DNA from: Campylorhamphus procurvoides
Lineage: Eukaryota > Chordata > Aves > Passeriformes > Dendrocolaptidae
Length of the DNA: 64,000 nucleotides
Assembly: GCA_013396655.1 (NCBI GenBank)
Contig: WBMV01001016.1
Coordinates: forward strand, 62,001-126,000
Reading direction: 5' to 3'
Numbering within the stretch: position 1 is the first letter of the stretch; each line of letters opens with the position of its first letter. Under the pieces are notes generated by a model. The model was not told the origin of the DNA, made no database searches, and saw only the letters and a list, made by a program, of their open reading frames with translations. The position numbers and the translations under genes were made by a program. This document shows, piece after piece, positions 11,100 through 64,000 of the stretch.

Positions 11100-12797
11100 G
11101 TACCCACAGAGCTGCCCAGCTAATCTTGTCTGGCGTGCCTTTGTGTTCTCTGCTAACTAACAACAGAAAGACCTTTTAATTTTTGTATTTCAGGTCAGCT
11201 CTGTTAGCCAACAGAATACAGATTTCCTAATCCATTTTGTTTCATGAGGAGAAACTGTCACTTCTGGTTTTCAGTATTTAGGTCAATTTCCCTTGTTTCT
11301 TATAGTGATAATTCTAGCATTGACATTTCCTTTATTTCCTAGCATTTATATGGATTTTTTTAATATTTAATGTAGTGCATGATAACATGAGAAAATTGCA
11401 TGAGCACTATGAAATACAGATGTTAGTTTAAGGTAGAAGCGTATGCACTTCCTGTGTTAGTAAATGAAACTGGCTTTTGCCCAAATATTTCAGACTAAAC
11501 CAGACTATGCTGTGCAACTTTGTGCAGAGATGGGAGAAACACTTTTCAGCAGAGTTGTGTTTATAGATGAAGACCCAGTTACACAGTACTGCGCAATAAC
11601 CTACCTTTTTTTCTTTTTTTTGGCCACTAGCTGGATTTGAAAAGCTTTCTGAGTAATGGATTTCAGCAGTTTAAAGGCACAAAGTTTATTCTTACAGGGG
11701 ATAAACTGGTACCTTAAGGTTTATCATCTTACAATTTGCCCTTAAGTGTTTAATTACCTTGTTAATTTTACGTGGTATTGTCAAATAGATATAATTTTGT
11801 GAATTACTCTTTCTTCCTTAGGTTCTGAAGAAATCAAATGTGATTTTTTAAGTTTTTTTTGCAAAAACTTAAGACTATGAATGAAGTCACTGCTGGTTTT
11901 AATACTTGGAAAGAATTTAGATGATTATTTCCCAGCAGGATCATTTGCAAAAAAACCTGGCTGCTCACATTCAGAAGAGCCAACACTTTCTAAGGCAGCA
12001 GATTTTGCAACATTATTAAATCAAAATTCTTTTAAAGATAAATAATTTTCAGTAAAATAGCAATCAGAAAAATGTCAAAGCAGTAAGAAATGTTTTTTAT
12101 AATTCTAGAAGCACAGCAGCAACTTGACCGTATTACATATAGAGGATGTAATAATGCAACCACCTATTTGCAAGTAGCTTCTCCATTCTCACTTGTGCCT
12201 GTAGTCTTCAGGTAGTTTGCCACTTAAAATGATAAAATAAAGCTGTGCATCAATAAGGCCAAGATGCTAATATGGTTGAATTCTTGAAATTATAAGACTA
12301 AAACTGTCCTGTAGTTTGCAGTTAAATAACTTAATAATTATGGCAATAGAATGTGTGTCTCTGTATATATATATACACATATACAAAACCCTCTCTGTTT
12401 AGCAAAAGCTACACCTATTACAAGATATTAATAAAGCATCTGGAAGCCTCTGCGATAAACCAGAGTCAAGTGTGTTAGGTGACATACAAATGCAGAGTGC
12501 ATAGTGTTTATGCCCCCAATTCACCATCTAAGAGCACAGAACTGACAGACACAAGGAACACACCAGGCTCGTCACAACACCAGTGTGACTACTAGGTAGT
12601 CTTGGGCTTTCTGATATTTCTAAGGGATTTAATAAAACCAGCAAAATTTCATTATCAGTATTTAAGCAGACTCCTATTTTAGAGGAGCTCAAAGGACAAA
12701 ATGAGGGAAAGTGTAACAATTTTTAATTTGAAAATGTAGTATAACACAGTTAATGAAATGCAGAGTTCAGTCCGTACTGAATGAGTGATAATAAGGT

Positions 12798-12823
12798 GTG
12801 TATATATATCTATATATATATAT
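12798..12823. repeat. TA-rich simple repeat
   Basis: gtg followed by two (TA)n runs separated by tctatata. A shorter (TA)6 tract lies at 12364-12375. Confidence 0.8.
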
Positions 12824-14204
12824 CTCACAATCAGAGATGCAATTTTCTTTGCTGCAGGTCCTTAATAGCAGATCAACAAATTGGTATTGACTAAGCATGT
12901 TTCCAAGCTATTTTCTGGAACTCACCACTACCCACAACTAACTAAAATTTTGGTCTCTTGCAGTAGGAACTCGCTTAAGCACAGAGAAAAAAAAAGAGGA
13001 ATCACTTTCCACCCAGACTGGCAAATTACAGTTTACTCATTAGACAAGCCCTTCTGGTTTTATACATAGTTGAGCACTGGATAAGGTGACGTTTCCTCCT
13101 GCCTTTAAATTTCAGGATTGGCTTTTTCACTTAAATAGCAAAAATTTCATGCTACAAGAACCTTACAAAAAAACCAAAAAACCCAAACAACTCATCCCAA
13201 ATTCTGCAAATATGAAAATGTAGTGCTCTGCACGTTTCAACGTGAAATGTTCAGAAGACTGGGTCTTCAACCAAGTGTTTTCTGGCTGTATCCATAACCA
13301 GTTCTGACAGATTCTTCTCTTTTCATTATGTACCTTCCCAATTACACAAGTCTTACAATATTTTTCAGAGAGATTTTCTAAAGCGTTAAAAGATGACCAG
13401 ACTTTATTCTAGCTCAAGGCATGAAAAGGAGGCATTGCTGAAAAACAGAAGTCTCCTATTGATTACATGAGAACCCACTGCTGTTGGAAGGAGGCACAAT
13501 GCCCTGTGTGAACTGTGGACACAGATGCATTCACTCATGTCAGGGAATGCAGAAACTGCAGCATTAACTTCAGTCTCTTACCTACCGTCATCATATCTCA
13601 AATCAGACACAAAAGGTGCACAGTCAGAACTTGTTACCAGCCAGATGGAGGCCCTCTGAAGAAAAAAAGAAAAAAATTGCAGAAATCACTTTACTTTAAA
13701 GCACTCTTTTCTGAAACAGTACAAAATCACTGCCAAAACTGAAGAAATGCAGTGTCAGAGGAATAAGGACATAAATCCCATCCTATGAGTAAACAGAGCA
13801 GCAATAAGGAATGTATCAGGTATCAGTAAAACTGCAATGGTGTCAATATTATGTGTAAATAAACCACCCACATAAGTCAGCAGTCACTCTGCTCCTTAAA
13901 AATCTACCTGCAGGCATTGCTTAACTTCTTGGTCACTGCCAAACATTTACCCCCACCCCGGTCAGGATATCTACAACAGCCTCCTGCAGTGTGATGCAAC
14001 CCAAATTACACAACACTTAATCTGCAGTGCCTGTGGCTGGAGAGAGCAAATACACAGTCTCAAGAAAGAGCAGAATGGATAAATGTTTTCATCATGGATA
14101 AAAACATAGCTCACTCCAGCTGTCATGTTATGTGGAAAGGGTGAGCTTGTACAGCCTCTGGCCAGAGCTAGTTATGAACCATTTTTTTTGCTCTTTACAT
14201 ACAG

Positions 14205-14230
14205 ATATGTGTGTGTGTATATGTGTATAC
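14205..14230. repeat. TG/TA microsatellite
   Basis: Alternating gtgtgtgtgtatatgtgtat tract, a short imperfect purine-pyrimidine dinucleotide repeat. Confidence 0.75.
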
Positions 14231-15062
14231 ATATCTCTACACACAGTCACAAATATATGCCAATGCTTCACCAAAGAAAACTCCAGTCAAGTAAAAAGTT
14301 TCAGTGACATATTTAACCCCAGGCAAATTTAGATCCAGTCCTATTCCTGCTTTTATTGATGTCAGCTGGTATCAGTCAGTTCCTTCTTAGGCTGGTGCTG
14401 CCCTGTACACTGAGGATGCAGAGTCATTCACAATACACACAGAGTTCTCCAGAGCTTTCTGGGTTCAAACTTCTCATTGCAATGACTTCCTGACTGCCAT
14501 CTGCATACTCTGCAGTTCCCTACATTTCAAGGTAATTTATTTAGCTGTTCTGCAAGAAAAGGCAAAGAAAAGAAGGCAACTGTAAGGAGACAAAAACAAG
14601 AGCACTGGCTGCAGTAAACGAAACAGGTTTATCTCAGGAATACCAAGTCCCAAGTTTTTTGAAAAACAGCAAATTACACAAAGTCACAGATGTTAAAAGA
14701 CAGTTATCTTTCTCAGCCATTACTTCAACTGATAAGAGTATCTCCATTTTCAGACTGCTTAATGACATCAATTCAGTGACATAATGTTATGATTCTGGGT
14801 AAATGTTAAAATAAGCACAATAATAAATATGATAAACGTGGTAAAATAAGAATTCTGACAGCATTACTACATTACCAGAAAGTGCTTGTAGTACCCAGTG
14901 GAATGGTGATGTCACATCTCATCCTGTCCCTTCAGGCCATCACTGAAAAAGAAAACCCAAAAGGCCACCCAAAGTACTCATTGTCTTCTTCCAGTCATAT
15001 CTCAAAGACAGTGCCTGCAAGATTTTACATTATTTTTCCCTTTCTGTTTCAGCTCTTCTGCC

Positions 15063-19193
<4,131 letters not shown>

Positions 19194-19647
19194 AGAGAAA
19201 TCTATTACTAATCTTGATTTAGTGGCAGCACCTTGCAGTTTGGAACGCTTTGCAGGATTATATTGTACCTTCTGTGCATTTATGTTTGTGAAGTCACAGT
19301 TGTATCTAAGTTTTGCATTGCAAGTATTGAAAAAACCAGCAAGGCAAAAGATACGGCAATTTGTCCTCTGGTTTATACATACAATCTGTTCAAACAGACC
19401 AATTTCCCTTCACTGAAGGAACAGTGTTTGTAGCAATAGTTAGCAACAAGGCTTTACAAAAAGCACTGATCTTCTGGGCTCCACTGAACTTCTGTTGTTT
19501 GTTAAGGTGTTTTCTTTCAGCAAGTTTCATTTACGTTCTCATCCAGAAACCAATACAACTTTTAGCTTCAGTATTTTTATTAATTATAAAAATCTTTTAA
19601 AGTATCAGAGTGCACATGGTGTTTTTTTTGATCTTCAGCTTTGCACA

Positions 19648-19653
19648 TTTATT
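19648..19653 (-). terminator. TPP2: Candidate poly(A) signal for TPP2
   Basis: AATAAA on the minus strand (tttatt on the plus strand), about 720 bases past the TPP2 stop. A second copy lies at 19576-19581. Which one is used cannot be told from sequence. Confidence 0.45.
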
Positions 19654-19679
19654 CTGCTGTGGTTTATATTTTTGACATT

Positions 19680-19685
19680 AATAAA
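19680..19685 (+). terminator. METTL21C: Candidate poly(A) signal for METTL21C
   Basis: First AATAAA downstream of the METTL21C stop, giving a 3' UTR of about 0.5 kb. A GT-containing stretch follows (atgtatagc, then gatgtaactgtctgg). Confidence 0.55.
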
Positions 19686-20372
19686 CACATATGTATAGCT
19701 TTACAATATCTGATCAAGATGTAACTGTCTGGCACTTTTATACATATATCAGCCTGTACTGATACTCAACTTCACATGGATTTTTGAGTTTGCCTGAAAT
19801 CACTTGAAAATGAAGATTTACAAGAGCACCTATGCATCAGCAATTCCGAGTTAAACACTCTAACAGTTTGAGAGGTTGAATTTTTCTTAAAAAAAATTTA
19901 AATGTAAACTCTTGCAAACAATACAGGTGTTCCATTATTTTTGTCTAATAGGTAAGATTTTAGCTACTCTTGAAGTAGCTTTAAGGCCTTCATAAAACTG
20001 AAATTAAGATCAAACATGTTAAAATTCAGTTTACCGTAAAAAATACAGAACTTTTACAGGTTTGCAGTTAAAAGTAACAGTTCAGAACCTAACATGCATG
20101 CAGTAAGTCTTTCCAACCTGATTCCACATCCTTGGTGTTGGCAGTTCTGGCACATCCATTGCCAGCAATGGGATGCACAATAAGGAAACTCCCTGATGCC
20201 AGGAGTTAGGTTAACAGGTATTAAGCTGTACCCAGGTGCCTTTACTGATAAATACACACAATTTAATAATCAGCATTCAGTAATGAAAACATGCGTTCGA
20301 ATAAAAAGTCAAACTTATCTTTTCCTATCCTGCCCCATATAAAATAATTTTAATTTTACAATTGTGGATTTT

Positions 20373-64000
<43,628 letters not shown>

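Larger units (their letters stand above)
11100..15052. other. Probable METTL21C 5' UTR intron or upstream intergenic sequence
   Basis: AT-rich and non-coding, with TA- and TG-rich simple repeats at about 12364-12375, 12798-12823 and 14205-14230. No other gene or named transposon was recognised. Confidence 0.4.
19194..20372. other. Shared 3' region between METTL21C and TPP2 stop codons
   Basis: These 1179 bases hold the 3' UTRs of both convergent genes. Candidate signals: AATAAA on the plus strand at 19680-19685, AATAAA on the minus strand at 19648-19653 and 19576-19581, and the variant ATTAAA on the minus strand at 20262-20267. If the canonical signals are used, the two transcripts overlap by tens to over one hundred bases. 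Confidence 0.55.

Noticed and set aside
20349..20354. Minus-strand ATTAAA about 20 bases after the TPP2 stop as its poly(A) signal
   Set aside because: It would leave almost no 3' UTR. Canonical AATAAA sites exist further downstream.

Overview
The window is nuclear DNA from a bird, most likely a passerine (songbird order). The evidence is AT-rich sequence with long introns, many CR1 LINE fragments in both orientations with the avian CR1 3' end, two LTRs of a family widespread in bird genomes, and one tRNA-Ile-derived SINE with a CR1-like tail at 611-747, flanked by a perfect 10-bp target-site duplication. That SINE matches my memory of TguSINE1, a family of passerine birds. There are no operons, CRISPR arrays or other prokaryotic features.

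Two protein-coding genes are present, tail to tail. METTL21C (+ strand) has four coding exons between 15063 and 19193 and encodes a complete 265-residue seven-beta-strand protein-lysine methyltransferase. TPP2 (- strand) fills 20373 to the right edge and continues beyond it. I traced 28 coding exons by splice sites, reading phase and similarity to vertebrate tripeptidyl-peptidase II. They encode 1188 residues ending at the native stop. Numbering back from the human length of 1249 makes the first complete codon residue 62 and puts the catalytic His, oxyanion Asn and nucleophile Ser exactly at human positions 264, 362 and 449. Only the N-terminal exon(s), with catalytic Asp44, lie outside.

Layout: 1 to about 11.0 kb is intergenic sequence upstream of METTL21C, with the SINE, several CR1 pieces and a very old CR1-like remnant (about 7.9-8.8 kb). 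A TATA box and splice donor at 11.04-11.10 kb are a candidate METTL21C promoter and non-coding first exon. METTL21C occupies 15.05 to about 19.7 kb, and TPP2 occupies about 19.6-64 kb. TPP2 introns hold two LTRs (25.4 and 63.2 kb), three CR1 copies (33.6, 47.7 and 59.2 kb) and a GC- and CpG-rich segment closed by a long inverted repeat (49.74-49.85 kb).

The two stop codons are 1.18 kb apart and the candidate poly(A) signals of the two genes interleave, so their 3' UTRs may overlap. TPP2 is a ubiquitous cytosolic exopeptidase acting after the proteasome. METTL21C is a muscle-enriched methyltransferase. Their neighbourhood is conserved vertebrate synteny rather than a shared pathway. I did not find a new biological system. 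The items most worth a second look are the intronic GC-rich hairpin, the CR1 copy abutting a METTL21C splice acceptor, the overlapping gene tails and the candidate TATA promoter.
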